A stretch of DNA of 64,000 nucleotides from Rhizobium sp. RU33A (GTDB lineage: Bacteria; Pseudomonadota; Alphaproteobacteria; Rhizobiales; Rhizobiaceae). Both the position numbers and the translations under genes were made by a program. Below, piece after piece: positions 1 through 8,996 of this stretch. How positions within the stretch are numbered: position 1 is the stretch's first letter; every line of letters begins with the position of its first letter. The stretch is from positions 744,001-808,000 of the forward strand of contig NZ_FTMQ01000002.1 in assembly GCF_900156055.1 (NCBI RefSeq), in the 5' to 3' direction. The notes below the pieces were generated by a model. It was not told where the DNA came from, searched no databases, and was given only the letters and a program-made list of their open reading frames with translations.

Positions 1-708
1 TTCATCGAGAGCTTTCCGCTCTTCGGCTATGACCTCGAAGACTACGACCTGCTGTTTGCCGAAAAGCTGCAGCTGTTGATGGAGATCCGCGAGAACGAGA
101 TCGTCAGCTGGGAAGGCCAGACCCGGAAGCCTATCCAGGGCCGGGGCGTCTATCCCCGTCCGCTGCAGGATCTGCTTCCGCTTTGGATCGCGATCGGTGG
201 CACGCCCCAGTCGGCAGCGCGCGCCGGTTATCTCGGCCTGCCGCTCGGCCTTGCCATCATCGGCGGCGAGCCGCATCGCTTTGCGCCGTTCTTCGATCTC
301 TATCGTCAGAGTGCCGCCAAGGCTGGCGTTGATCCGTCGACGCTGAAGACCTCGATCAATGTGCATGGTTTCATCCATGACACGACGGAATCGGCGGCCG
401 ACATCTTTTACGCGCCACAGGCGGTGGTGATGGACCGGATCGGCCGCGAGCGTGGCTGGGGCCCGACCAACCGGGCGCAGTTCGATGCCTCGCGGGGTCC
501 GCGTGGAGCTCTCTTCGTTGGCGACCCGGAAGCTGTGGCCGAAAAGATCGTCGCCATGCACGGCATCTTCAAGAATGATCGCTTCCTGATGCAGATGGCG
601 ATCGGGCCGATGCCGCATATCGAGATCATGCGCGGGATCGAGCTTTACGGCACGAAAGTAGCCCCCTTGGTGCGCCAGGCATTGACGGAGAAGGCGTCGG
701 CTGCGTAA
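1..708 (+). CDS. LLM-class flavin-dependent oxidoreductase, 3' part
   Basis: The frame is open from base 1, so the gene starts upstream of the window and only about 235 C-terminal residues are present. The segment GGTPQSAARAGYLGLP followed by GLAIIGG, and the late GDPEAVAEKI element, are typical of luciferase-like F420/FMN-dependent monooxygenases (COG2141 type). Such proteins form a TIM barrel and oxidise small organic substrates; the substrate cannot be told from this part. The stop lies 67 bases before the next gene, so a shared transcript with map is possible but not shown. Confidence 0.85.
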   Translation, partial: FIESFPLFGYDLEDYDLLFAEKLQLLMEIRENEIVSWEGQTRKPIQGRGVYPRPLQDLLPLWIAIGGTPQSAARAGYLGLPLGLAIIGGEPHRFAPFFDLYRQSAAKAGVDPSTLKTSINVHGFIHDTTESAADIFYAPQAVVMDRIGRERGWGPTNRAQFDASRGPRGALFVGDPEAVAEKIVAMHGIFKNDRFLMQMAIGPMPHIEIMRGIELYGTKVAPLVRQALTEKASAA

Positions 709-775
709 GCAGCGGCCTTGCCCCCGTGGGCTGCTGCCCTGAGGGCCTGCGCCCCGAAGACTGCGAGGACCCCTT

Positions 776-1528
776 ATGATTGTTGAAACCGAAGAGGACC
801 TCGTCCGTCTCAAGGATATCGGCCGTATCTGTGCGACCGCCGTTAAGGTGATGGCGGCAGCACTCCAACCGGGCATCACCACGCGCGAACTCGATCTGAT
901 CGGCCGAAAGCTACTTGAAGACAATGGCGCCCGATCGGCGCCGGAGCTCTGCTACCAGTTTCCCGGCGCCACCTGCATCTCCGTCAACGAGGAGATCGCG
1001 CATGGCATTCCCGGCGAACGGGTGATCAAGGCGGGTGATCTCGTCAATATCGATGTGTCTGCGGAGAAGCTCGGCTATTTCGGCGATACCGGCTCGTCGT
1101 TCATCGTGCCGCCGGGCACGGCCAAGCAGGAACGACTGCTGCGCGACGGCAAACGCGCGCTCTGGGTCGGGCTGAACCAAGTGAAAACCGGCCGGCCGCT
1201 GGCCGATATCGGCAATTCGATCGGCGCCTTTGCCCGCAAGAACCGCTATACGCTGATCACCAATCTCGCCAGCCACGGCGTTGGCCGCTCGTTGCACGAG
1301 GAGCCGACAGAACTTTCGACCTGGCCAGATCCGGATGAGACGCGGATCATGGAGGAGGGGCTGGTGTTTACCGTCGAGCCATTTCTCTCGCTCGGCGGCC
1401 AATGGGCCGAGGACGGCGACAAGGACAACTGGACGCTCTACAGCGAGCCACGCGCGCCGACCGTGCAGTTCGAACACACGATCGTGGTGACGAAGAACGG
1501 GCCACTGGTATTGACGCTCGCCGACTGA
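776..1528 (+). CDS. map: Type I methionine aminopeptidase
   Basis: This 250-residue cytoplasmic metallopeptidase removes the initiator methionine from new proteins. All five expected metal ligands can be placed: Asp93, Asp104, His167, Glu201 (in TVEPF) and Glu233 (in QFEHT). The substrate-side histidine lies in EIAHGIPGE near residue 76. Length fits the bacterial type I enzyme without an extra N-terminal domain. The ATG follows a GAGGA-type ribosome site. Many rhizobia carry more than one map gene, so this may not be the only copy. A long inverted repeat follows the stop directly. Confidence 0.93.
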   Translation: MIVETEEDLVRLKDIGRICATAVKVMAAALQPGITTRELDLIGRKLLEDNGARSAPELCYQFPGATCISVNEEIAHGIPGERVIKAGDLVNIDVSAEKLGYFGDTGSSFIVPPGTAKQERLLRDGKRALWVGLNQVKTGRPLADIGNSIGAFARKNRYTLITNLASHGVGRSLHEEPTELSTWPDPDETRIMEEGLVFTVEPFLSLGGQWAEDGDKDNWTLYSEPRAPTVQFEHTIVVTKNGPLVLTLAD

Positions 1529-1530
1529 GC

Positions 1531-1666
1531 GTCTGTTCGATAATTCCCCTTGGCGGGCTGCAAATGGCGATGTCTGCGCTTCCGGTGCTCACGTACCGAA
1601 TGTACGCTCCGCTCCGGTTCTCGAAATCACCATTTTCGCCACGCCCAAGGCAATTCTGGAACAGAC
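1531..1666. repeat. Long imperfect inverted repeat between map and a small gene
   Basis: The outer ends GTCTGTTC (1531-1538) and GAACAGAC (1659-1666) are perfectly complementary. The arms of about 65 bases stay alignable inward to the centre, where CGTAC and GTACG flank a five-base loop near 1594. Such palindromic mosaic elements are common between genes in rhizobia. It could fold in RNA from either strand and may act as a terminator for the two convergent genes. No coding potential was seen. Confidence 0.7.
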
Positions 1667-1688
1667 AGTGCGGCGGCTAGGCGGTTCG

Positions 1689-1925
1689 TTACTCCGACTT
1701 CGAAAAGCCGACGGCAACGCCCTTCTTCTTGAAATAGGACTGCATGATCTTGCGGCCCTGGCGATTCGACTGGGCGAGCTTGGACGGCTCGAACACGGCT
1801 TCCTTGACGCCTTCCTTGGCCATTGCGGCTTTCAGGGCTGCAATGTGAAGGTCGATGTCTTCGTTGTCGTTGTTGATCGAGGTGTAGATGTTGTCGATGG
1901 CCTGCTGCAGGCTGAGATCGCTCAT
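1689..1925 (-). CDS. Small conserved-looking hypothetical protein
   Basis: A 78-residue soluble protein of unknown function. It starts MSDLSLQQAIDNIYTSI and ends with a basic tail that includes YFKKKG. The ATG at 1925 was chosen because AGGAG sits just upstream of it; an in-frame start 25 codons earlier has no such site. No signal peptide, membrane segment or known motif was seen. It converges with map across the inverted repeat and is divergent from bacA. Confidence 0.7.
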   Translation of the reverse strand: MSDLSLQQAIDNIYTSINNDNEDIDLHIAALKAAMAKEGVKEAVFEPSKLAQSNRQGRKIMQSYFKKKGVAVGFSKSE

Positions 1926-2140
1926 GGGGCACTCCTGAAAAAGCTTTGGCACTTCCCTAGCGGTTTTTGGGCAGGAGGCAAGAAAAGCTTGAGACCGCAT
2001 CGCTTCTGCCCAACCTTACAAACCCTTAATTTTGGCGGGGGTAATTCTGCCACAATTTGGCGATGCCATTGCTGGACGGAACCTTCTGCCCTAGGTTCCG
2101 CCAGGTTCTACAGGACTTCTCCCACACGAAGGTTTTCCGC

Positions 2141-3421
2141 GTGTTTCATTCCTTCTTTCCGCAGCCAAAGCTGTTCTTCACCTCGGCCGCTGTATGGACG
2201 CTTGTCTGCATTATCATCTGGTATACCGTCGGCCCGCAGATGGGCGCCGCGATCGGCTTGCCGCCGCTGGCCGAAGGGCAGACGCCACCGGTCGGGCTCG
2301 CCTTTTTCTTCACACCCGACAATCTCTGGTTCTACCTCTACTTCACGATCTTCGTGCTGATCTTCGGTGCTGTCTGGCAGGTAATGGCCAAGGATCATCC
2401 CTGGACCAACTGGTCAATCTGGGGCTCGGCCTTCATCATCTTCATCGCCTATTTCAGCGTGCAGATCTCGGTGGCGGTCAACAACTGGCGCGGCCCCTTC
2501 TTTGACCTGTTCCAGCAGGCGCTGAACGGCGACGGTACGGTGACTGCGGGCCAGCTCTACGAATTGCAGCTGCGCTTCCTCGAAATCGGCATGGTCGGTG
2601 TAACGCTTTCAGTGTTCACGGCCTTCTTCACCAACCACTATGTGTTCCGCTGGCGCAATGCGATGAACGACTTCTACTTGTCGAAGTGGGACAAGCTGCG
2701 TCACATCGAAGGTGCCTCGCAGCGTGTTCAGGAAGACACGATGCGCTTTGCGAACATCCTCGAAGGCCTTGGTGTTGCCCTGATCAACTCGGTCATGACG
2801 CTTGTCGTCTTCTTGCCGATCCTCTTCCGGATGTCGGAAAATGTCAGCGAGCTGCCGATCATCGGCGCTGTTCCGCATGCGCTCTTCTGGCTGGCGATCT
2901 TCTGGTCCGCTTTCGGTACCATTCTCCTAATGGTCGCCGGCATCAAGCTGCCGGGCCTCAACTTCCGCAACCAGCGTGTCGAAGCCGCGTTCCGCAAGGA
3001 GCTGGTCTATGGTGAGGACAATGCGGATCGTGCCCAGCCGGTGACCGTCCGCGAGCTCTTCACGAACGTGCGCCGCAACTATTTCCGCATGTACTGGCAC
3101 TACACCTATTTCAACGTTGCCCGATATACCTATGGCCAGCTCGACGCGATCTTCCTGACCTTCATTCTCATCCCGACCATCGTCGCCGGCAAGATCACCA
3201 TGGGTCTCTGGCAGCAGATCGCCACCGCCTTCGGCCAGGTGACGGACAGCTTCCAGTATCTCGTGAGCTACTGGTCAACGATCATCGAACTCCTGTCTAT
3301 CCACAAGCGTCTAAAAGCCTTCGAGGCGGCGATCGAAGGCGAACCGCTGCCGGCGATCGACCAGCGCTACCTCGAGCGCGAGGCAGCCGAAGGCGAGATT
3401 GCCGCAGATCGGCCCTACTGA
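2141..3421 (+). CDS. bacA: SbmA/BacA-family peptide transporter
   Basis: A multi-pass inner-membrane protein of the SbmA/BacA family, which imports peptides such as proline-rich and NCR-type peptides and is needed for chronic host infection in Sinorhizobium and Brucella. Family landmarks are SFFPQPKLFFTSAAVW at the N-terminus, VAVNNWRGPFFD, and the C-terminal YWSTIIELLSIHKRL. I chose GTG at 2141: it gives 426 residues, near the roughly 420 of S. meliloti BacA, begins right at the conserved FHSFFP element and has AAGG upstream. An ATG at 2057 would add 28 unconserved-looking residues. A strong hairpin follows. Confidence 0.9.
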   Translation: MFHSFFPQPKLFFTSAAVWTLVCIIIWYTVGPQMGAAIGLPPLAEGQTPPVGLAFFFTPDNLWFYLYFTIFVLIFGAVWQVMAKDHPWTNWSIWGSAFIIFIAYFSVQISVAVNNWRGPFFDLFQQALNGDGTVTAGQLYELQLRFLEIGMVGVTLSVFTAFFTNHYVFRWRNAMNDFYLSKWDKLRHIEGASQRVQEDTMRFANILEGLGVALINSVMTLVVFLPILFRMSENVSELPIIGAVPHALFWLAIFWSAFGTILLMVAGIKLPGLNFRNQRVEAAFRKELVYGEDNADRAQPVTVRELFTNVRRNYFRMYWHYTYFNVARYTYGQLDAIFLTFILIPTIVAGKITMGLWQQIATAFGQVTDSFQYLVSYWSTIIELLSIHKRLKAFEAAIEGEPLPAIDQRYLEREAAEGEIAADRPY

Positions 3422-3445
3422 GATCGAGACAACGTGACCAAATGG

Positions 3446-3479
3446 CAAAGGCCGCGCCGGGAAACCGGTGCGGCCTTTG
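3446..3479. terminator. Rho-independent terminator after bacA
   Basis: A 15-pair stem (CAAAGGCCGC arm at 3446, one G-T pair) closes a GAAA loop, with T-rich ends on both strands. It lies between bacA and the convergent small gene, so it may stop transcription both ways. Confidence 0.75.
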
Positions 3480-3500
3480 TGTTTGCGATGAAGGAGGTCG

Positions 3501-3656
3501 TCAGCCGAAGCTTGGCGACACCAAAACCGTCGTGGCAAAGCTCGCAGGCAGGGCGGCATAGGCTTCCGGTTGGGTGAACAGCGAAAGTCCAATGGCGACA
3601 GCGCCGATGGTGGCGGCAATCACGCAGGCACAGGCAAGGAGGAACAGGATCTTCAT
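3501..3656 (-). CDS. 51-residue predicted membrane or exported peptide
   Basis: A very short frame with start ATG at 3656 preceded by GGGGAAA. It begins MKILFLLACACVIAATIGA, a hydrophobic helix after one lysine, followed by a short polar tail with QPEAYAALP. It could be a single-span membrane peptide or a small secreted one; AYA-A resembles a signal peptidase site near residue 34. No family was recognised. The hydrophobic pattern and ribosome site argue that it is real; it converges with bacA. Confidence 0.5.
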   Translation of the reverse strand: MKILFLLACACVIAATIGAVAIGLSLFTQPEAYAALPASFATTVLVSPSFG

Positions 3657-3744
3657 GGATTTCCCCGAGATGTTTGCCCGGCATATCGGGTCTGTCCGCC
3701 GGGAAGTAAATGCGTCATGCGATCACATGCCGATAAGATGCCGA

Positions 3745-4761
3745 TCACATGGCGCCCGGGGATGCGGCCGGATTGGTCCGGCCCTCCAGCATGTCGAGCG
3801 CTTCGGCATAGGTAACGCAAGCCACATCGGGTAGAGCGCAGACTTCCGTTACCAGCCGTTCCATGGCGATCCAGTAGGCGCCGCCGTTCATCTCGACGAA
3901 ATGCAGGCCGATCTGCAGGGGGATGCGTTCGCCGTCATACTGCCGGTCGAAGGCCGACCGGAACGCCTGGTAGCTGCGCTCGGCGAATTCGTCTGCCTTT
4001 GACGGGTGGTCGATACCGGCGGAATGGCGGATGAAGAGGTTGTAATCCATGGCGATGATGCGTCGTTCCCTCGGACCCTCCGGAATCAATGGCAGGCCGA
4101 ACCGGGCCAGTCCGCCTTCTTCGACCGGCAATGTCGGATCGTGTGTGACGATGCTTGCATCATAACGGAAGCCGTGTTCGCGCTCGGCCTGAAACAGGCT
4201 TTCCGGTGCCGAGAGATAGGGTGCGCGGAAACCTGTGATGTCATTCTCAACGAAATCTGCCCAGCCATTCGGCTCGCGATCGGCAAAGCCGTTATCCTTC
4301 CAGGCATTCGCCAGAACCCGGTCGAAGGCGTCGAACTCCGTCAGCCATTCTGCCTTGCTCCAGTCCTTGCCGTCGAAATGGCCGCAGGTATGGCTGGCGA
4401 TCTCATGGCCTTCGGTTCGCGCCTTCCAGATGTGGTCGAGCCGGTTGCCGACTTCCTCCGCGCTCATGGCAAAGCCGATGTTCGAGCGCCCCGCCTTGAT
4501 GCCTGGCGCTTTGTAGTCGCCGGCACGGGCACGCGGGATCAGCGTGGTGCATGAGAGGAAATAGGTGAACCGGGCATTGGCTTTCTGGCCGATCTCGCGG
4601 CTGCGCGCCCAGAGCCTGTTGTCATGCGCGCCGTCGAAGGAGACGAGCAGCAGTTGTTTCGGCCTCTGTTCTTCCGCACCTTTTGCCGTAGGGTCAGGCG
4701 CTTCGGCAAACGCGGTGGTCGCCATTGCGGCGAGGGAAAAGGCAATCAGGCTACGAAACAT
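3745..4761 (-). CDS. Exported polysaccharide deacetylase-family protein
   Basis: A 338-residue protein with an N-terminal signal peptide (MFRSLIAFSLAAMATTAFA). NodB-fold landmarks are SFDGAHD (motif 1), HEIASHTCGHFDG (metal-binding H-x3-H motif 2) and TGFRAPYLS (motif 3). Motif 1 reads FDGAHD where the classical form is FDDG, so the catalytic acid is placed slightly differently. Members remove acetyl groups from chitin-, peptidoglycan- or exopolysaccharide-like chains; the substrate here is unknown. The start is ATG 4761, as the two upstream codons are TTG. Confidence 0.85.
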   Translation of the reverse strand: MFRSLIAFSLAAMATTAFAEAPDPTAKGAEEQRPKQLLLVSFDGAHDNRLWARSREIGQKANARFTYFLSCTTLIPRARAGDYKAPGIKAGRSNIGFAMSAEEVGNRLDHIWKARTEGHEIASHTCGHFDGKDWSKAEWLTEFDAFDRVLANAWKDNGFADREPNGWADFVENDITGFRAPYLSAPESLFQAEREHGFRYDASIVTHDPTLPVEEGGLARFGLPLIPEGPRERRIIAMDYNLFIRHSAGIDHPSKADEFAERSYQAFRSAFDRQYDGERIPLQIGLHFVEMNGGAYWIAMERLVTEVCALPDVACVTYAEALDMLEGRTNPAASPGAM

Positions 4762-4890
4762 CAACAACTACCCGGCAATCAACAGGGTGCGTTGCCTCCC
4801 ATCCAAATGCGGCGAAGCTTTGAACGCTCTGGAAATTCGATCGCCGGACCATTAAGGCTTTGGGCAACTCGACCTGAAAGGTTCTGACCC

Positions 4891-5469
4891 ATGACGCTTC
4901 TCATCCTCGGTATCATCCTGTTTCTGGCTACCCATCTCATCCGCGTCGTCGCACCCGGTTTCCGGCTCTCGATGATCGACCGCTTCGGCGAGACGGGCTG
5001 GCGGGTGATCAATTCGGTGATGAGCCTGGTATCCCTGGTCGTGCTGATCTGGGGTTATGCGACCGCTCCGGTCATCAATGTGTGGTTCCCGCCCATGGGC
5101 ATGAACCACCTGACGACGACGCTTATGCTGTTTGCGATGATCTGTCTGGTGGCCGGTTTCTTGCCGGCCGGACATATCGCCACCAAGACCAAGCATCCGA
5201 TCGTGTTGTCGATCAAGATCTGGGCCGCAGCTCACCTGCTCGCCAACGGCGATCTTGCCTCGATCCTGATGTTCGTCGCGCTTCTTGCCTGGGGCGTGGT
5301 CCTGCGCATCAGCTACAAGCGCCGTGTGCGGGCGGGTGAACTGGTGCTCAAGCCCTTCGTCTCTGCCCGCTTCGATGCGATTGCCGTGGTCGGTGGCATC
5401 GTCGCTTGGGCCGTCATCACCATGTGGCTGCACAAACTGTTGATCGGTGTTGCGCCGCTCACCATGTGA
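4891..5469 (+). CDS. NnrU-family integral membrane protein
   Basis: A 192-residue protein with about five or six hydrophobic spans. Recognisable elements include the start MTLLILGIILFLATHLIR and GHIATKTKHP followed by KIWAAAHLLANGDLASI, which are characteristic of NnrU and of 15-cis-zeta-carotene isomerase relatives. NnrU is linked to nitric-oxide metabolism in some alphaproteobacteria, but many copies occur away from denitrification genes, as here. No nitrite or nitric oxide reductase gene is nearby, so the role is open. Paralogues may bind haem. Confidence 0.85.
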   Translation: MTLLILGIILFLATHLIRVVAPGFRLSMIDRFGETGWRVINSVMSLVSLVVLIWGYATAPVINVWFPPMGMNHLTTTLMLFAMICLVAGFLPAGHIATKTKHPIVLSIKIWAAAHLLANGDLASILMFVALLAWGVVLRISYKRRVRAGELVLKPFVSARFDAIAVVGGIVAWAVITMWLHKLLIGVAPLTM

Positions 5470-5579
5470 CGGCTTAAGGCTGTTGGCGGTTTTCCCCTTA
5501 CAAGCGGGCAAAAATCGGCTAGAAGGCCGCTCACGCATGAGAGACTGCATGGAAAGGCCGGCGATGTCCGGGAGTATGA

Positions 5580-6251
5580 ATGGTTGACCAGAACGACAGC
5601 TTTATCCGCGAAGTGAACGAGGAGCTTCGCTCCGACCAGGTGCGCAATGCCTGGAAGCGCTACAGCCGCTGGATCATCGGTGTCGCCGTCGTCATCGTGC
5701 TCGGTACCGCCGGTCATCGCGTGTGGACCCATTGGGATTCCACCCAGGCGTCGGATGCCGGCGACAAGTTCCTGGCCGCGCTCAATCTGGCTGACCAGGG
5801 CAAGCGCGACGAGGCGGAAGCCGCACTTCAGGCCCTGGAACAGGAGGGTTACGGCGCCTATGGCGTGCTTGCCCGTTTCCGTGGCGCCTCGGTCATGGCC
5901 GAAAAGGGTGATCCGGCCGGCGCCATCGCGTCGTTCAAGACGATCAGCGACGATGCCTCTATCCCGGATGCCGTACGCAACACGGCGAAGATCCGCGCCG
6001 CCTGGCTGCTCGTCGATACCGGCACTTACCAAGATGTCTCGGCGCTCGTCGAGGCCATGGCGACGCCGACCAATGCCATGCGCCATGCCGCCCGCGAAGC
6101 GCTGGGTCTCGCCGCCTACAAGGCCGGTGACATGGTCCGTGCCCGCGAATGGTTCGAACAGATCAGTGAAGATGCGGAAACCCCGCGCAATGTCGCCAAC
6201 CGCGCCCAGATGCTGCTCGACAACATCAAGGCGTCGGGCAAGGCGCCGTAA
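5580..6251 (+). CDS. Membrane-anchored TPR protein (YfgM-like) upstream of der
   Basis: A 223-residue protein with a short cytoplasmic N-terminus, one membrane span (about residues 30-47, WIIGVAVVIVLGTAGHRVW) and a helical repeat region of the TPR_21 / YfgM type. In E. coli, yfgM and bamB lie just before der and YfgM works with the Sec translocon and periplasmic chaperones. Here the TPR gene directly precedes der with 40 bases between and no bamB gene in between. Inferred role: envelope protein quality control. Confidence 0.8.
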   Translation: MVDQNDSFIREVNEELRSDQVRNAWKRYSRWIIGVAVVIVLGTAGHRVWTHWDSTQASDAGDKFLAALNLADQGKRDEAEAALQALEQEGYGAYGVLARFRGASVMAEKGDPAGAIASFKTISDDASIPDAVRNTAKIRAAWLLVDTGTYQDVSALVEAMATPTNAMRHAAREALGLAAYKAGDMVRAREWFEQISEDAETPRNVANRAQMLLDNIKASGKAP

Positions 6252-6291
6252 CAACGACAAGGCCTCGTAAGGCCGGAAAGCTAGCGTTCCC

Positions 6292-7713
6292 ATGAGTTTC
6301 ACAGTCGCCATCGTCGGGCGCCCGAATGTCGGCAAGTCCACGCTCTTCAACCGCCTCGTCGGTAAGAAGCTGGCGCTGGTCGACGACACCCCGGGTGTGA
6401 CCCGCGACCGCCGTCCGGGCGATGCCAAGCTCGTGGACCTGCGCTTCACCATCATCGATACGGCCGGTCTCGAAGAGGCAGGCCCGGAAACGCTCGAAGG
6501 CCGCATGCGGGCCCAGACGGAAGCGGCGATCGACGAGGCGGATCTGTCCCTCTTCGTCGTCGATGCCAAGTTCGGTCTGACACCGGTGGACCAGTCGCTC
6601 GCCGAAATGCTGCGTCGGCGCGGCAAACCGGTGGTGCTCGTCGCTAACAAGTCGGAAGCCCGCGGGTCCGATGCCGGCTTCTATGACGCCTATACGCTCG
6701 GCCTTGGCGAACCCGTGCCGATCTCGGCCGAACACGGCCAGGGCATGATTGATCTCAGGGACGCCATCGTTGAGGCGCTCGGCGAGGAGCGCGCCTTCCC
6801 CGAGCCGGACGATGAGGCCGAAACCGACATCGTTCTGACAGAGGGCGAGGGCGAAGAGGACGAAGAGTTCGAACCCGAATACGACGAAAGCAAGCCGCTG
6901 CGCGTCGCGATCGTCGGCCGTCCGAATGCCGGCAAGTCGACGCTGATCAACCGTTTCCTCGGCGAGGATCGTCTTCTCACGGGGCCTGAGGCCGGCATCA
7001 CCCGCGATTCGATCTCGGTCGAATGGGAGTGGCGCGGCCGCACCATCAAGATGTTTGACACCGCCGGCATGCGCAAGAAGGCGCGCGTGCAGGAAAAGCT
7101 CGAGAAGTTGTCCGTCGCCGATGCGCTGCGTGCCATCCGCTTTGCCGAAACGGTCGTCATCATTTTCGATGCAACCATTCCTTTCGAAAAGCAGGATCTG
7201 CAGATCGTTGATCTCTGCCTGCGCGAAGGTCGTGCCGCCGTGCTCGCCTTCAACAAGTGGGATCTGGTCGAGGATCCGCAGGCGTTCCTGAACGATCTTC
7301 GCGAAAAGACAGAACGACTTTTGCCGCAGGCACGTGGCATCCGCGCCGTGCCAATCTCGGGCCATACCGGTTATGGCCTGGAAAAGCTCATGCAGAGCAT
7401 CGTCGACACCGACAAGGTGTGGAACAAGCGGATCTCGACGGCGAAGCTCAATCGCTGGCTGGATAGCGTCACGACCCAGCATCCGCCACCGGCCGTCTCT
7501 GGCCGTCGCCTGAAGCTGAAATACATGACGCAGGTCAAGGCCCGTCCGCCGGCCTTCATGATTTCCTGCACGCGTCCCGATGCGCTGCCGGAAAGCTATG
7601 TGCGCTATCTGACCAATGGTCTGCGCGCTGATTTCGATATGCCGGGCGTGCCGATCCGCATCCACTTCAAGGCGGGCGAGAACCCATTCGAGGGCCGCAA
7701 GCGCCGCCGCTGA
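6292..7713 (+). CDS. der: Ribosome-associated GTPase Der (EngA)
   Basis: An essential 473-residue GTPase for 50S ribosome maturation. It has the hallmark two tandem G domains: P-loops GRPNVGKS at 9-16 and GRPNAGKS at 209-216, DTAG motifs in both, NKSE and NKWD base-recognition motifs, and a C-terminal KH-like domain ending FEGRKRRR. An acidic linker ([15 protein letters not shown]) joins the two G domains. It probably shares a transcript with the TPR gene upstream. Confidence 0.97.
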   Translation: MSFTVAIVGRPNVGKSTLFNRLVGKKLALVDDTPGVTRDRRPGDAKLVDLRFTIIDTAGLEEAGPETLEGRMRAQTEAAIDEADLSLFVVDAKFGLTPVDQSLAEMLRRRGKPVVLVANKSEARGSDAGFYDAYTLGLGEPVPISAEHGQGMIDLRDAIVEALGEERAFPEPDDEAETDIVLTEGEGEEDEEFEPEYDESKPLRVAIVGRPNAGKSTLINRFLGEDRLLTGPEAGITRDSISVEWEWRGRTIKMFDTAGMRKKARVQEKLEKLSVADALRAIRFAETVVIIFDATIPFEKQDLQIVDLCLREGRAAVLAFNKWDLVEDPQAFLNDLREKTERLLPQARGIRAVPISGHTGYGLEKLMQSIVDTDKVWNKRISTAKLNRWLDSVTTQHPPPAVSGRRLKLKYMTQVKARPPAFMISCTRPDALPESYVRYLTNGLRADFDMPGVPIRIHFKAGENPFEGRKRRR

Positions 7714-7722
7714 CCTACAGCC

Positions 7723-8817
7723 TTACTCGGTTGCCGGTGCCTGATAGCTGTCCGCGTCCTGCGGGCGGATGCCGAAGCGCTGCCTTAAGCCCCGCCTGCG
7801 GCGCTGCTCTTTCGCTTCCACGACATTGTCGAAGAACTGCTGAGTGGCCGCTTCCCAGGAATAGGTCTCGGCAAGCCGCCGTGCAGCCTGGGGCGAGGCC
7901 TGAAGGGCTGCGATACAAGCGATCTGCAGGTCGCGATCCATGGCGCCGGCATTGGAGCCGGACGGGATGATATCGATGGGGCCGGTCACGGGATAACCGG
8001 CGACGGGGATACCGGAGGCAAGCGCTTCGAGGATCGTGTTGCCGAAAGTGTCGGTCTTCGAGGGGAAGACGAAGACATCGGCTTCTGCATAGGCCCGAGC
8101 GAGATCCTCGCCGTGTTTCATGCCGGTGAAATGCACGTCGGGATAGCGCGCCTGAAGATCGGCGCGAGCAGGGCCGTCACCCACCACCACCTTGGATCCC
8201 GGCAGATCGAGATCGAGAAAGGCCGGCAGGTTCTTATCCACGGCGACGCGACCGACTGTCATGAAGATCGGACGGGGCAGGCCGAACGGTTTTTCAGATT
8301 TTTCGCGCGGGTAAAACAGGCTCGTATCGATGCCACGGCTCCAGAGGCAAAGATTGTTGAGACCTTGTGATGCCAGTTCCCGTCTCAGGCTTTCGGTCGC
8401 CACCATGCAGGCGCCGCCGCGATTGTGAAACCAGCGGACATAGGCATAGAGCCAGGACAGCGGCACCGGCAGACGGGCCGCCACATATTCGGGAAAGCGT
8501 GTGTGATAGGTCGTCGAGAAGGCACGCTTGTGCTTGAGGCACCAGCGCCGGGCCATCAGGCCGAGTGGGCCCTCTGTGGCGATGTGAATGTAGTCTGGCT
8601 GCTGCTCCTCCAGCGTCCGCCCGATGCGGCGCGGCGTCACCAGCGACAGGCGGATCTCCGGATAGGTCGGCATTGGGGCGCTGCGGAAGGGGGCTGGCGT
8701 GATCATCGAGACCTCGACGCCCATCTTCTGCAGTTCGCGATTGGTCGTCTCGATCGAGCGGACGACGCCATTGACCTGCGGGTGCCAGGCATCGGTCACA
8801 ATGGTCAGTCTCGGCAT
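7723..8817 (-). CDS. GT4-type glycosyltransferase
   Basis: A 364-residue GT-B glycosyltransferase. The N-terminus (TDAWHPQVNGVVRSIETT) and the C-terminal nucleotide-sugar site (FVFPSKTDTFGNTILEALASG) are typical of family GT4 enzymes related to mannosyl-, glucuronosyl- and sulfoquinovosyl-diacylglycerol synthases. Several rhizobia use such enzymes to make phosphate-free glycolipids, so a lipid acceptor is plausible but not shown. I chose ATG 8817 (MPRLTIV), where the family starts; a longer start at 8862 adds a low-complexity arginine-rich stretch. It ends 9 bases from the convergent der. Confidence 0.85.
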   Translation of the reverse strand: MPRLTIVTDAWHPQVNGVVRSIETTNRELQKMGVEVSMITPAPFRSAPMPTYPEIRLSLVTPRRIGRTLEEQQPDYIHIATEGPLGLMARRWCLKHKRAFSTTYHTRFPEYVAARLPVPLSWLYAYVRWFHNRGGACMVATESLRRELASQGLNNLCLWSRGIDTSLFYPREKSEKPFGLPRPIFMTVGRVAVDKNLPAFLDLDLPGSKVVVGDGPARADLQARYPDVHFTGMKHGEDLARAYAEADVFVFPSKTDTFGNTILEALASGIPVAGYPVTGPIDIIPSGSNAGAMDRDLQIACIAALQASPQAARRLAETYSWEAATQQFFDNVVEAKEQRRRRGLRQRFGIRPQDADSYQAPATE

Positions 8818-8996
8818 GGCGTGTCCGCCCTCATCCGAACGGCCGCCGGAGCGGCGATTCACCCTCTGAAGCTCTGACCGCCTTATGCGGGTCCAATATT
8901 ACAGTCTGATGTCAGTCGAAGAACGGTCGTTTGACATCGGTGCCCGAACCCGATTCCCTAGGCGCGACCTGACGATTCCCGCTCAAAGGATCCACC

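Noticed and set aside
2057-2140. Longer BacA start at ATG 2057
   Set aside because: The added 28 residues lie outside the family core, and GTG 2141 has a better ribosome site and gives the expected length.
5313-7665. Two long frames antisense to the TPR and der genes
   Set aside because: Der is unmistakable on the plus strand; the antisense frames have no recognisable features.
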